The notes under the pieces were generated by a model, which had not been told where the DNA came from, did no database searches, and saw nothing but the letters and a program-made list of their open reading frames with translations. Below, piece by piece: positions 1-9,554 of a stretch of DNA of 64,000 nt (within the stretch, counting starts at the first letter, position 1; every line of letters begins with the position of its first letter). The translations under genes were made by a program, and so were the position numbers. Location of the stretch: positions 186,001-250,000 of the forward strand of contig NZ_JAHKKG010000011.1 in assembly GCF_018829635.1 (NCBI RefSeq), in the 5' to 3' direction. Source of the stretch: Paractinoplanes bogorensis. GTDB taxonomy: Bacteria > Actinomycetota > Actinomycetes > Mycobacteriales > Micromonosporaceae.

Positions 1-1
1 C

Positions 2-841
2 CTGCGCCAGGCCACGACCGAGACGCTCAAGGCCATCGCCGAGCAGTGCGACGGGGTCCGGGTCGACATGGCGATGCTGATGTTCAACGACATTTTCGCC
101 CGCACGTGGGGTGACCGCGCCGGGCCGAAACCGGCGCGCGAGTTCTGGCCAGAAATCATTCGCGCGCTCCCGGACGATTTCCTGTTCATCGCCGAGGCCT
201 ATTGGGACACCGAGTGGACGCTGCAGCAGCAGGGCTTCGACCTCTGCTACGACAAGCGCCTGTACGACCGGCTCGCCCACGAGGACGCGGGTGCCGTCCG
301 CGCTCATCTGCGGGCCGATCGTGGCTATCAGGACAGGCTGATCCGTTTCACCGAGAACCACGACGAGCCGCGGGCCGCCGCCGCATTCGGACCTCGGAAT
401 CGGGCGGCCGCCGTCGTGATCGCCACGCTGCCCGGCGCGACGATGTGGCATGACGGCCAGTTCGAGGGACGTCGGGTGAAGCTGCCGGTCTTTCTCGGCC
501 GCTATCCCGACGAACCCGTCGACGACGATCTGAAGTCCTTCCATATGAAGCTGGCCGCGAGAAAGATCAACGCGGGGGAGTGGGAGCTGCTCGAGAACGA
601 CGACGTGCTCGCCTGGACGTGGCAGAACGGGGACGAGCGCCACCTGATCGTCGTGAACTTCGCGGACCGGACGGCCTACACCCGCGTACGGGGGAAATGG
701 TGGTCGGAAGGCCGAGCCCAGTGGCGGCTGACCGATCTGCTCGACGGGCGGGTCTTCGATCGGGACGGCGGGGAACTGGCCGCCGACGGGCTCTTCGTGG
801 AATTGCCCGCGTGGGGATTTCACGTGCTGGAGGTGCAGTGA
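2..841 (+). CDS. GH13 alpha-amylase-family glycoside hydrolase, 3' part of gene
   Basis: The reading frame is already open at base 2, so the gene begins upstream of the window and only about 279 C-terminal residues are present. Three GH13 signature regions are visible. Region II GVRVDMAM carries the catalytic nucleophile Asp (fragment residue 22). Region III FIAEAY carries the general acid Glu (residue 65). Region IV FTENHDEPR carries the transition-state-stabilising Asp near residue 118. The tail has the beta-sandwich character of an amylase C domain. The family cleaves or transfers alpha-glucosidic bonds of starch, glycogen or trehalose-type substrates; which one cannot be told from this part. 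The stop is one base from the next start, so it is probably co-transcribed with the M24 peptidase. No signal peptide can be assessed because the N-terminus is missing. Confidence 0.9.
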   Translation: MRQATTETLKAIAEQCDGVRVDMAMLMFNDIFARTWGDRAGPKPAREFWPEIIRALPDDFLFIAEAYWDTEWTLQQQGFDLCYDKRLYDRLAHEDAGAVRAHLRADRGYQDRLIRFTENHDEPRAAAAFGPRNRAAAVVIATLPGATMWHDGQFEGRRVKLPVFLGRYPDEPVDDDLKSFHMKLAARKINAGEWELLENDDVLAWTWQNGDERHLIVVNFADRTAYTRVRGKWWSEGRAQWRLTDLLDGRVFDRDGGELAADGLFVELPAWGFHVLEVQ

Positions 842-842
842 G

Positions 843-1886
843 ATGCGCATCGCGAAGGCGCTGGAAGAGGCCGCGGCACAAAGACTCGACGGGCTGCTGA
901 TCACACCCGGCCCCGATCTCGCCTATTTCACCGGGCTGCGACCGCCGATCACCGAACGGCTCACGCTGCTCGTGCTGCGGGTCGGCCACGATCCGTATCT
1001 GATTGTCCCGGAGCTCGAGAAGCCGCACGACCTCGCCATGGAAGTGCGGACATGGCAGGACGGCGACGATCCCTATCAACTAACCCAGGGGCGATTCGCC
1101 ATTTCGGACTCGGCCTGGGCCCTGCAGGTGCTGAACCTGCAGCGGAAGAACCCGGGTCTCGAGCTGATTCCGATGACCGATGTGCTGCCGATGCTGCGGG
1201 CGGTCAAGGACGCCGGAGAAATCGCGCTGCTGGCCGCGGCCGGGGCCGCCGCCGACGCCGCGTTCGAGCAGATCCGCACCGTGCGCTTCGCCGGCCGCAC
1301 CGAACGGGAAGTGGCCCGCGATCTGGCCCGGTTCCTGGTCGACAACGGCCATTCCCAGGTCGACTTCACCATCGTCGGGTCCGGGCCCAACGGCGCTGAT
1401 CCGCACCACGAGATCGGCGACCGGATCATCCGGGACGGCGACATGGTCGTGCTCGATTTCGGCGGCCTCAAGGACGGCTACGGTTCCGACATGACGAGAA
1501 CCGTCCACGTCGGCGCGCCCACGAGCGAGGAACAGGAAGTGCACGACATCGTGCGCGCCGCTCAGCAGGTCGGCTTCGACGCCGTACGGGAAGGGGTCGA
1601 GTGTCAGGAGATCGACCGGGTGGCCCGGCAAATCATCGAGGACGCGGGATTCGGCGAGTTCTTCATCCACCGGACCGGGCACGGCATCGGCCTCGAGGTG
1701 CACGAACCGCCCTATCTCGTACGCGGGGAGACCAGCCCCCTCGTGCCGGGCATGTGCTTCTCGATCGAGCCGGGGATCTATCTGCCCGGCCGGTTCGGTG
1801 TGCGCATCGAAGACATCGTGACCGTGACCGCGGACGGTGGACGGCGGCTGAACAACAGCGATCGAAGTCTGCGGACCGTCGTTTGA
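843..1886 (+). CDS. M24 family Xaa-Pro peptidase (aminopeptidase P / prolidase-like)
   Basis: This 347-residue protein has a creatinase-like N-terminal domain (about 1-125) and a C-terminal pita-bread metallopeptidase domain. The five expected metal ligands are all visible: D205 in LDFGG, D216 in GSDMTRT, H280 in RTGHGIG, E309 in SIEPGIY and E323 in RIEDIV. The family removes N-terminal residues ahead of proline or splits Xaa-Pro dipeptides with two Mn or Co ions in the cytoplasm. Length matches bacterial PepQ/PepP-like enzymes. The ATG lies two bases after the amylase stop, which suggests translational coupling, although the functions are unrelated. Exact specificity (dipeptidase versus aminopeptidase) is not decidable by eye. 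Confidence 0.9.
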   Translation: MRIAKALEEAAAQRLDGLLITPGPDLAYFTGLRPPITERLTLLVLRVGHDPYLIVPELEKPHDLAMEVRTWQDGDDPYQLTQGRFAISDSAWALQVLNLQRKNPGLELIPMTDVLPMLRAVKDAGEIALLAAAGAAADAAFEQIRTVRFAGRTEREVARDLARFLVDNGHSQVDFTIVGSGPNGADPHHEIGDRIIRDGDMVVLDFGGLKDGYGSDMTRTVHVGAPTSEEQEVHDIVRAAQQVGFDAVREGVECQEIDRVARQIIEDAGFGEFFIHRTGHGIGLEVHEPPYLVRGETSPLVPGMCFSIEPGIYLPGRFGVRIEDIVTVTADGGRRLNNSDRSLRTVV

Positions 1887-1954
1887 CGGATGGCGCCCGG
1901 GCGGAACCGGTGAAGACTCGGGGGTGACCTGAACCGCGAGACCTGGGGGAGTCC

Positions 1955-2653
1955 ATGAAACCGACCATCGTGCTCGTGCACGGCGCGTTCGCCGAATCGG
2001 CCAGCTGGGACGGGGTGATCAAGCTGTTGCTGGCGGACGAATACCCGGTGATCGCGGCGGCCAATCCGCTGCGCGGCGTCAAGTACGACTCCGACCAGCT
2101 GCGGGCCACGCTCGCCTCGGTCGAGGGCGCCGTCGTGCTCGTCGGCCACTCGTACGGCGGAATGCTCATCACGAACGCCGCGACCGGGAACCCGGCCGTG
2201 AAGTCGCTTGTGTACGTCGGCGCGTTCGCTCCCGACACGGGGGAGAGCGCGGCCGCGCTGTCCGGACAGTTCCCGGGCAGCACCCTGGGCGCCGCGCTCA
2301 GTCCGGTGAAGCTGCCCGACGGCGGCACCGACCTGTACATCCGTCAGGACGTGTACCACCACCAGTTCGCCGCCGACTCGACTCCTGAGGCGGCCGCGGT
2401 GCTGGCCGTGACGCAGCGTCCGATCACCGAGGCGGCGCTCAACGAGGGGTCGGGCGAGCCGGCCTGGAAGTCGATTCCGTCCTGGTTCCTGTTCGGCAGC
2501 GACGACCTCAACATTCCGGCCGCCGCGCTGCGGTTCATGGCCGAGCGGGCGGGCTCGCGCCGCACGGTCGAACTGGCCGGCGGCTCCCACACGGTCGCCA
2601 TCCCGGAGGCTGCCGCCCTGGTCGACCTGATCCGCGAGGCAGCCGCCGGCTGA
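1955..2653 (+). CDS. Alpha/beta hydrolase (serine esterase-like)
   Basis: A compact 232-residue alpha/beta hydrolase. It opens with IVLVHGAF, the strand-3 and oxyanion-hole HG motif. The nucleophile elbow GHSYGG sits near residue 71, and a C-terminal catalytic His lies in GGSHTVAIPEA near 211. It belongs to the small cofactor-free esterase group that resembles EstC and plant salicylate esterases, and it has no signal peptide. The substrate is unknown. It stands apart from the upstream gene by 68 bases and is followed by a degenerate 30-bp tandem repeat, so it may be monocistronic. A purine-rich stretch (ctgggggagtcc) precedes the ATG. Confidence 0.85.
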   Translation: MKPTIVLVHGAFAESASWDGVIKLLLADEYPVIAAANPLRGVKYDSDQLRATLASVEGAVVLVGHSYGGMLITNAATGNPAVKSLVYVGAFAPDTGESAAALSGQFPGSTLGAALSPVKLPDGGTDLYIRQDVYHHQFAADSTPEAAAVLAVTQRPITEAALNEGSGEPAWKSIPSWFLFGSDDLNIPAAALRFMAERAGSRRTVELAGGSHTVAIPEAAALVDLIREAAAG

Positions 2654-2680
2654 CCTGGCGTCGCGGGGCTGCGGTCGGTG

Positions 2681-2800
2681 GAGTGAGTGTCCGTCGGCGA
2701 CTGCCGGTGAGAGTGTGCGTTTGCTGGTGGGCGCTGGTTGGAGTGTGCGTTTGCCGGCGGGCGCCGGCCGGAATGAGTGTCCGCGGGCGGCAGCCGGTTC
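2681..2800. repeat. Four degenerate 30-bp direct repeats between two genes
   Basis: Four consecutive 30-base units (2681, 2711, 2741, 2771) share the core GAGTGTGCGTTTGCCGGCGG. Units 2 and 3 are closest to each other; units 1 and 4 share GAGTGAGTGTCCG or GAATGAGTGTCCG. The array fills the spacer after the alpha/beta hydrolase and ends just before the HTH_42 gene. Coding in any frame looks incidental. Confidence 0.7.
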
Positions 2801-2815
2801 AACTACCGTCAGCAC

Positions 2816-3937
2816 ATGACGGTGCTGGACAACCGCGCGCTCAACCGTGCACTTATGGCTCGCCAGATGCTCGATCGGCGGCACACCCTGTCCGTGGTGG
2901 ACACGATCGAGCATCTGGTCGGGTTGCAGGCGCAGGAACCGCTCGAGCCGTACGTCGGGTTGTGGAGCCGGCTCGAGGGGTTCCGGCCGGAAGACCTGGT
3001 CGAGCCGTTGGAGAGCCGGCAGGTGGTGCGCACTCTGCTCATGCGCCGGACGATCCACCTGGTCACCGCGGCCGACTGTCTCGGACTGCGCGCTCTGCAC
3101 CAGCCGATGCTCGATGCGCGCATGCGGGCGGTCTGGCGGCGTGACCTCGAGGGCGTCGACCTGGCCGAGCTGGCGGCGGACGGGCTCGATCACTTCCAGA
3201 AGCCGAGCACATTGCCCGAAGCGGGCCGCGCGGTGGGCGGCAAGTGGCCGTCCGTGCCCGCCCGGGTGCTCGGGGACGCGCTCAGCGTGCTCGTGCCGCT
3301 CGTGCAGGTGACCCCGCGCGGTGTCTGGGGACAGAAGGCGCCCGCCCGCAACGTGACGATCGCGTCCTGGCTCGGCGCCGAGCCCGCCCCCGCCTGCGAC
3401 GCCGACGAGCTGGTCCTGCGGTATCTGCGGGCGTTCGGGCCGGCCGCTTCGGCGGACATCCGGGCCTGGTCGGGACTGAGCGGATTGCGCGCGTCGATCG
3501 ACCGGCTGCGGCCACAATTGCGCACCTTCCGCGACGTACGGGGAAGGGAACTGCTCGACGTGCCCGACGCGCCGTTGCCGGACGGGGACACGCCGGTGCC
3601 GCCGCGGTTTCTGCCCGCGTTCGACAACGTGGTGCTCGGGTTCGACGACCGCAGCCGCATCATCGACGACGAGCACCGCCGGCACAGCGTCGAAGGTGCT
3701 CGTTTCGTGCTCCTGGACGGGCGGGTCGCCGGACTGTGGAAGCTGGACGGAACCGACCTGCGCGTTTCATTGTTCGCCGCGCGCACCAACGACCAATCCA
3801 CGCGCACCGGCGATCTGTCCGCGGCGCTCAACAACGCTCAGTCCGCGCGCGACGTCGAACAGTTGGAGGCCGAGGGCGACCGCCTCCTGGCGTGGCACGG
3901 CCTCGACGGGCGTACGGTGGTAGAAATCCATCGATAA
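2816..3937 (+). CDS. HTH_42 / AlkZ-like winged-helix protein (possible DNA glycosylase)
   Basis: This 373-residue protein matches the HTH_42 (DUF1006, PF06224) family, whose characterised members are the AlkZ and YcaQ DNA glycosylases that unhook interstrand crosslinks or excise bulky alkyl bases. The N-terminal part has the family pattern VGLQAQEP near residues 38-45, which includes the Q-x-Q element reported as catalytic in AlkZ. The winged-helix tandem continues to the C-terminus, ending in LAWHGLDGRTVVEIHR. I chose the ATG at 2816 because family members begin right before this segment; an in-frame ATG at 2777 lies inside the preceding repeat array. A P450 gene follows 15 bases downstream. 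Whether it repairs DNA for a co-resident genotoxin pathway is not shown here. Confidence 0.8.
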   Translation: MTVLDNRALNRALMARQMLDRRHTLSVVDTIEHLVGLQAQEPLEPYVGLWSRLEGFRPEDLVEPLESRQVVRTLLMRRTIHLVTAADCLGLRALHQPMLDARMRAVWRRDLEGVDLAELAADGLDHFQKPSTLPEAGRAVGGKWPSVPARVLGDALSVLVPLVQVTPRGVWGQKAPARNVTIASWLGAEPAPACDADELVLRYLRAFGPAASADIRAWSGLSGLRASIDRLRPQLRTFRDVRGRELLDVPDAPLPDGDTPVPPRFLPAFDNVVLGFDDRSRIIDDEHRRHSVEGARFVLLDGRVAGLWKLDGTDLRVSLFAARTNDQSTRTGDLSAALNNAQSARDVEQLEAEGDRLLAWHGLDGRTVVEIHR

Positions 3938-3952
3938 CGGGGAGCCACGTCG

Positions 3953-5131
<1,179 letters not shown>

Positions 5132-5165
5132 CCGGTCCGGGCCGCTCCCTGGCAAGCTTCCCGGC

Positions 5166-5513
5166 GTGGAAGCAATCCGGTTGATCCTGCTCTTCGTTCA
5201 CCTGGTCGGCTTCGCGCTGCTGCTCGGCGGCGCGATCGCTCAGTTCCTGACCGGCAAGTTCCGGATCAACCCGGCCGTGCTGTGGGGCTCGATCATCCAG
5301 CTGGTGTCCGGCATCGGGCTGGCGGCGCCGCTGCGCGGGGGCGGGGACGCCGAACCCGACCCGATCAAGCTGGGCGTCAAGCTCGTGATCGCCGTCCTGA
5401 TCTTCATCATGGTGTTCATCCCGCGTAAGCGCGAGGCCGTCGCCAAGGGCCACTTCATCGGGATCATCGCGATGACCCTGGCCAACGCCGCGGTCGCCGT
5501 CTTCTGGCGCTGA
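5166..5513 (+). CDS. Small integral membrane protein, unknown function
   Basis: A 115-residue protein with a GTG start and about four hydrophobic segments (near residues 3-27, 36-50, 65-83 and 95-113). A short charged loop, GGGDAEPDP, sits mid-way, and RKREAVAKG precedes the last helix. The pattern resembles small four-helix membrane proteins annotated as hypothetical in actinobacteria. No catalytic motif is visible. It follows the P450 by 34 bases and is closed by a strong inverted repeat, so it could be the last gene of that transcript. Confidence 0.8.
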   Translation: MEAIRLILLFVHLVGFALLLGGAIAQFLTGKFRINPAVLWGSIIQLVSGIGLAAPLRGGGDAEPDPIKLGVKLVIAVLIFIMVFIPRKREAVAKGHFIGIIAMTLANAAVAVFWR

Positions 5514-5533
5514 CCCCGCCGCTCGTCACTCTT

Positions 5534-5562
5534 AGTGCCCACCGTGTCTCACGGTGGGCACT
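5534..5562 (+). terminator. Strong hairpin terminator after the membrane protein gene
   Basis: A perfect 12-bp inverted repeat, AGTGCCCACCGT, with a 5-base loop (gtctc) and the exact complement ACGGTGGGCACT lies 20 bases after the stop. There is no clear T tract, as is common for actinobacterial terminators. Confidence 0.8.
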
Positions 5563-6015
5563 GCCGTTTCCGGCCGCCGGCGATGTGATTCGCGCGACCT
5601 CAAACCCTTTTCCCGTACGCTTTCCACCTGCCCTTTATCCGCCGAACGGCTGAGCTCCCACGCGCCGAAAGAATGGCTCGCGGCAAGGTTCTTCTTTACG
5701 GGATTGTTTCCCGGCGATGACTACGTTTGCCCGTTTAGATGGTCATCAAGGCATGCTCCGGGCGCGTGTACGCACGGCGATGAGCTGCGGGAACGTCCAA
5801 CAAACGGCGAATGCCAGCAAACCGACTTCATTCGCTAAGGCGGCAAATGGTACATGGGCGAAACGCCGTAATCGTTTGCCGGCCGGAAACAAATCGAAAA
5901 TGGTCGTCGGTCAACCTCTTATGCAATTCATAGATTCGATGTGTAGGGTCCTGCCCGCGGGTTGATCAACTGGCCCGATGCAAGCCCCTTCGGACCCCTC
6001 ACGGAGCGACCCGCC
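5563..6015. other. AT-richer intergenic stretch ahead of the GT2 gene
   Basis: About 450 bases visibly lower in GC than their surroundings. Short open frames here have no recognisable protein signal. The stretch contains one copy of the iterated decamer (TTTCCCGTAC at 5609) and presumably the GT2 promoter. I see no RNA gene with confidence. Confidence 0.5.
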
Positions 6016-6963
6016 ATGACACAGAGCATCGATGTCAGCGTCGTGATCCCCACTCATACCGAGCGTCGCTGGGCGTCGTTGCAGCGTACGGTCGCCTCCG
6101 CCCTCGACCAGAAGGTCACCCCGGCCGAGGTCGTCGTCGTGGTCGACCACAACCCGGCGTTGTTCGAGCGGGCCAAGGCCGAGTTCGACGGCGTCACCGT
6201 GCTCGAGAACGTCTCCGAGCGGGGCGCCTCGGGCAACCGCAACACCGGCGCGTTCCACTGCCGCTCCGAGCTGATCGCCTTCCTCGACGACGACACCGTC
6301 GCCCACTCCACCTGGCTCGGCAACCTGGCCGCCCCGTTCGACGACCCGCGGGTGGTCGGCGCCGGCGGCAGCATCGTCCCGGCCTGGGAGCGGACCCGGC
6401 CGAGCTGGCTGCCGGACGAGTTGCTGTGGACCGTCGGGGTTTCGTACGCGGGAATGCCGACCTCGGTCGCCGAGATCCGCAACGTGTGGTCGGCCAGCAT
6501 GATGGTGCGGCGCGACGCGTTCGAAAAAGTGAACGGTTTCCGGGTCGGCTTCGGCAAGCTGGGTGACCAGAACCGCCCCGAAGACACCGAACTCTGCCTG
6601 CGGATCAGCGCCGAGACCGGCGGCCACTGGATGTACGTGCCCGACTCGGTGATCGAGCACGACGTGCCCCTGGATCGTTCCACCTTCCGGTTCTTCCTGC
6701 GGCGCTGCTATGCCGAGGGACGCGGCAAGGTGCAGATGGCGAGCCTGCTCCCGCGCGACCAGAAGCTCGGCGCCGAGCAGGACTACCTCAAGCGCACCCT
6801 GCCCCGCGCCGTGGCCAGCAACATCAAGGCGGCCACGCTGGGGCGGGGCGGCTACCACGCCCTGCGCGCGGCCACGGTGATCGCGGCGGTGGCGGCGGCC
6901 GGCTTCGGCGGGGGAGTCGAGACCCTGGCCGCACTGAGCGAGTCGGAGTCGGCTTCCCGTTGA
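6016..6963 (+). CDS. Family 2 glycosyltransferase
   Basis: A 315-residue GT-A fold transferase. SVVIPTH opens the nucleotide-binding half, SGNRNTGA follows, and the metal-binding acidic triad DDD (FLDDDTV) is at residues 91-93. A catalytic-base-like EDTELCLR occurs near residue 195. The C-terminal 40 residues include a hydrophobic stretch (about 285-308) that could hold the enzyme at the membrane. It would transfer a sugar from a nucleotide or polyprenyl donor; acceptor unknown. The ATG at 6016 is preferred over an upstream in-frame start because a GGAGCG site precedes it. The stop codon is the first triplet of a 26-bp direct repeat. Confidence 0.87.
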   Translation: MTQSIDVSVVIPTHTERRWASLQRTVASALDQKVTPAEVVVVVDHNPALFERAKAEFDGVTVLENVSERGASGNRNTGAFHCRSELIAFLDDDTVAHSTWLGNLAAPFDDPRVVGAGGSIVPAWERTRPSWLPDELLWTVGVSYAGMPTSVAEIRNVWSASMMVRRDAFEKVNGFRVGFGKLGDQNRPEDTELCLRISAETGGHWMYVPDSVIEHDVPLDRSTFRFFLRRCYAEGRGKVQMASLLPRDQKLGAEQDYLKRTLPRAVASNIKAATLGRGGYHALRAATVIAAVAAAGFGGGVETLAALSESESASR

Positions 6964-7020
6964 CGGCCTGACCGCGTACGGGAAAAGGACCTGGTGACGG
7001 CCTGACCGCGTACGGGAAAA
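6961..7020. repeat. Perfect 26-bp direct repeat starting at the GT2 stop codon
   Basis: The 26 bases beginning TGACGGCCTGACCGCGTACG occur at 6961-6986 and again at 6995-7020, 34 bases apart and identical. The first TGA is the GT2 stop. Each copy ends with the iterated decamer GTACGGGAAA (6976 and 7010). Confidence 0.95.
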
Positions 7021-7089
7021 CGGATTTGCCGGTTGGAAGCCACCGATTGGTAGCGCTCGATTAACCCTCGGTGCCTAGCGTCCGGGCTC

Positions 7090-8277
7090 ATGCGAAAGAT
7101 CGTCCGTAACCTCGTCGCCGGCACCGGTGTGCTCGCGCTCACCCTGTCGGCCGGAACCGCCTCCTACGCCGGCGGCTACCACGTCACCAAGCCCACGCTG
7201 ACCGGTTGGGCGTCGCTGCCCGCCGGCACCTTCGTCGCGGGCAGCGAGCCCTCCGGCGCGCTCGTCACCGGCAACCTCAACGGTTTCACGGCGCCGTTCG
7301 CCGACCAGCCGATCCAGGGCTTCTCCGGCATCGCCGACAACGGTGACGGCACCTTCGACGTGCTGTCCGACAACGGCTACGGCAACCAGGCCAACTCGGG
7401 CGACTTCCTGCTGCGCGTCCAGCGGCTGGCGCCCGTCTTCCGCAGCAACACGGTCGACGTGCTCGGCGGCATCAACCTGACCGATCCGAACAACAAAGTG
7501 TCGTGGAAGCTGACCCGTTCGGACCGTGTGCTCACCGGCGCCGACTTCGACCCCGAATCGATCGTTCGCGCATCGGACGGTTCGTATTGGATCGGCGAGG
7601 AGTTCGGCCCGTACCTGCTCCACTTCGACCGTTCCGGCCGTTTGCTCGAGGCCCCGCACGCGCTCGACGGTGTGATCGCCCCCGAGACTGCCGCCCGGCT
7701 CGGCGTCACCGCAACCGCCCGCAGCAGCAAGGGTTTCGAGGGCATGGCCCAGTCGCCCGACGGCCGCTACCTCTACCCGCTGCTCGAGGGCACGGTCACC
7801 GGCGACCCGGCCGGTTCGCTGCGGCTCAACCAGTTCGACCTGCGCACCAAGCAGTACACCGGCAAGCGCTGGACCTACCAGCTCGACAACCCCGACTTCG
7901 CCATCGGTGACGCCATCGCCGTCTCGCCGGACCGTTTCCTGGTCATCGAGCGCGACAACGGCCAGGGCGCCACGGCCGTCGTCAAGAAGATCTACGAGGC
8001 CACCGCCCAGCGCGACGGCACTCTGCGCAAAAAACTGATCGTCGACCTGATGAACATCTCGAACCCGCGCAAGCTGGGCGGCTTCGGCACCACCTTCACG
8101 TTCCCGTTCCAGACCATCGAAGACGTGGTAATCCTCGACGACCGCACGATCGCCGTCCTGAACGACAACAACTTCCCGTTCTCCACCGGCCGCAGCGCCA
8201 CCGCCGCCGACAACAACGAGTGGATCACCATCGCCCTGCCGTCTTCGCTGCGCGTCGATCGCCGCGTCTTGCGTTGA
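7090..8277 (+). CDS. Secreted esterase-like activity of phytase family protein
   Basis: A 395-residue protein with a classic Sec signal peptide: MRKIVRN basic start, hydrophobic core and ASYAGG cleavage near residue 28. The mature part matches the 'esterase-like activity of phytase' family (PF13449), a predicted beta-propeller: IQGFSGIADNGDGTFDVLSDNG, DPESIVRASDGSYWIGEEFG-like segments and GFEGMAQSPDGRYLYPLLEG (each seen in pieces in the translation). Members are exported and often upregulated in phosphate-related contexts, but enzymology is poorly defined. It is monocistronic, preceded by the 26-bp repeat and followed by a long gene-poor tract. Confidence 0.87.
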   Translation: MRKIVRNLVAGTGVLALTLSAGTASYAGGYHVTKPTLTGWASLPAGTFVAGSEPSGALVTGNLNGFTAPFADQPIQGFSGIADNGDGTFDVLSDNGYGNQANSGDFLLRVQRLAPVFRSNTVDVLGGINLTDPNNKVSWKLTRSDRVLTGADFDPESIVRASDGSYWIGEEFGPYLLHFDRSGRLLEAPHALDGVIAPETAARLGVTATARSSKGFEGMAQSPDGRYLYPLLEGTVTGDPAGSLRLNQFDLRTKQYTGKRWTYQLDNPDFAIGDAIAVSPDRFLVIERDNGQGATAVVKKIYEATAQRDGTLRKKLIVDLMNISNPRKLGGFGTTFTFPFQTIEDVVILDDRTIAVLNDNNFPFSTGRSATAADNNEWITIALPSSLRVDRRVLR

Positions 8278-9149
8278 GTTGCGCTTTCGGCGGCCTGTTG
8301 CGCTTCCTTTCCCGTACGGGCGTAGAACGCGCCCGAGGCGCACAGGCCGCTGATCGCGACTCTGGTGTCGGACGTTCGTCCAGTGGCTGCTACGCGCTCG
8401 GCTGGAGCCGCGGCCGGCGCTCGGCGGGCCTGGCGCTTCGTTCCGCTCAGCCCTCGGTCCAGCTCCCGTATGGGTCGATCTCGTCTCCGGTCCCCGAGCG
8501 GCCAGATCGCGGCGGCCCTCAGATGATCAGCGTGGTGGAGTGAGCGTGCGCCGGCCGGAAACGGGCCGGACGCGCGCCGACGACATCGCTACTGGGACGC
8601 CGTGGCCGCTCTGAACACGCCGACCGATGCGTGCAGCCACCACGCCGCATCCTGGCGGGACGATTCCCCGGGCCGCCATCGCACAGCTCTGAACAACACG
8701 GCTTGGTTTCCCACTTCTGCGCCAAAGTTCGGGCAGCGCCGGGCAGAACTCGCGCTGACCGTTCGGGGCGCTCACTGTCCTGCGTGCTCAGTGTTCTGCG
8801 CGCTGGCCGTTCTGGGCGCTGACCGTTCTGGGCGCGGACCGTTCTGCGCGCTCAGTGTTTTGCGAGCTGACCGTCCTGTGTGCGGCCGTGGTGACTGTTT
8901 GCTGCTTGGACGACTTGGTGAGCGCGGCCGCCCTTGATCGATGCGCTCTCAAGCGTTCGATCGCGGCCTGACCTTCTCAACCTAGCCTCCTAGGATGCTC
9001 AGAGAGTGAGTTGGGGCGGACTTGTTCAGCACCGTGGCTGTCTTTCCTCGAGTCGTCGACTGTTACGGGCGGCTCGTTCTCTGCTCGACGGTCCCACCGG
9101 CTTGCCGTCGATGTCGAGCTTGGAGTGGCTGTTCGCGCCGCGGCGATGG
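8278..9149. other. Gene-poor tract with one short tandem array
   Basis: Nearly 900 bases without a convincing gene. Frames of 60-110 codons exist on both strands but look like low-complexity, Arg/Ala/Pro-rich shadows. The stretch holds one decamer copy (8308) and the 16-bp array at 8756. I see no RNA gene. Confidence 0.55.
8756..8883. repeat. Tandem array of eight 16-bp units
   Basis: Eight back-to-back units of exactly 16 bases, consensus TGACCGTTCTGGGCGC, start at 8756, 8772, 8788, 8804, 8820, 8836, 8852 and 8868. Two subtypes alternate irregularly: TGACCGTTC/GGACCGTTC/TGGCCGTTC and TCAGTGTTC/TCACTGTCC. There are no spacers, so it is not a CRISPR array. Confidence 0.93.
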
Positions 9150-9431
9150 TTACGGCGACCGGTGCGGCGGGTGCGCGCCGGCGCAGATCCCGGCGATGTG
9201 CGGAGGCTGCGGGCCGTCCGCGAACACCCCGGTGGCCTGCTGGATGTCGACGGAGTTGACCCCGGCCGCGGTCACCCGGATCACGACCTCGCCCGGACCG
9301 GCGACCGGCTCCGGCGAGCCGGTGACCAACCGCCATGCCTCGTTCCCGGCGTCGTCGAGCAGCGGTACCGACATCGTCCGGCGGCGGATCGGCCCGGCGA
9401 TCGCGTCCTGGTGCGGGTCCCAGACCGACAC
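9150..9431 (-). pseudogene. Remnant of a zinc-type alcohol dehydrogenase / quinone oxidoreductase
   Basis: A 93-codon minus-strand frame contains PGEVVIRVTAAGVNSVDIQ, the hallmark N-terminal strand and loop of NADPH:quinone oxidoreductase-like MDR proteins, where PGEVLVRV.AAGVNPVD is usual. The frame breaks off after GICAGAHPPH, where an intact protein would continue for about 250 residues. Nothing further of the catalytic or Rossmann domain is visible downstream on that strand. The segment before the MDR part (SVWDPHQDAIAG) is not typical of the family and may come from another gene. I read it as a decayed fragment in a repeat-rich zone. Confidence 0.55.
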
Positions 9432-9554
9432 GTCGGCCGGCCTGCGCCGCTTGAGCGCCAGCGCAAGCGAGGTAGTGCCGACCGTGAGTTGGCGTTCGGT
9501 GGTCGTTGACGCCGCCCTGTTGCAGAGCGATCACGGCTGCGCGTCGGTGGTGGC

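Noticed and set aside
5554..5965. Two short frames after the P450 transcript terminator
   Set aside because: No ribosome site, no recognisable domain and an AT-richer composition unlike the genes around; treated as intergenic.
8756..8883. CRISPR array
   Set aside because: Units are contiguous with no unique spacers, and no cas genes are near.
9432..9490. Possible prephenate-dehydrogenase-like N-terminus (GTTSLALALKRR) upstream of the MDR remnant
   Set aside because: Only about 20 residues, no start and no downstream domain; chance similarity cannot be excluded.
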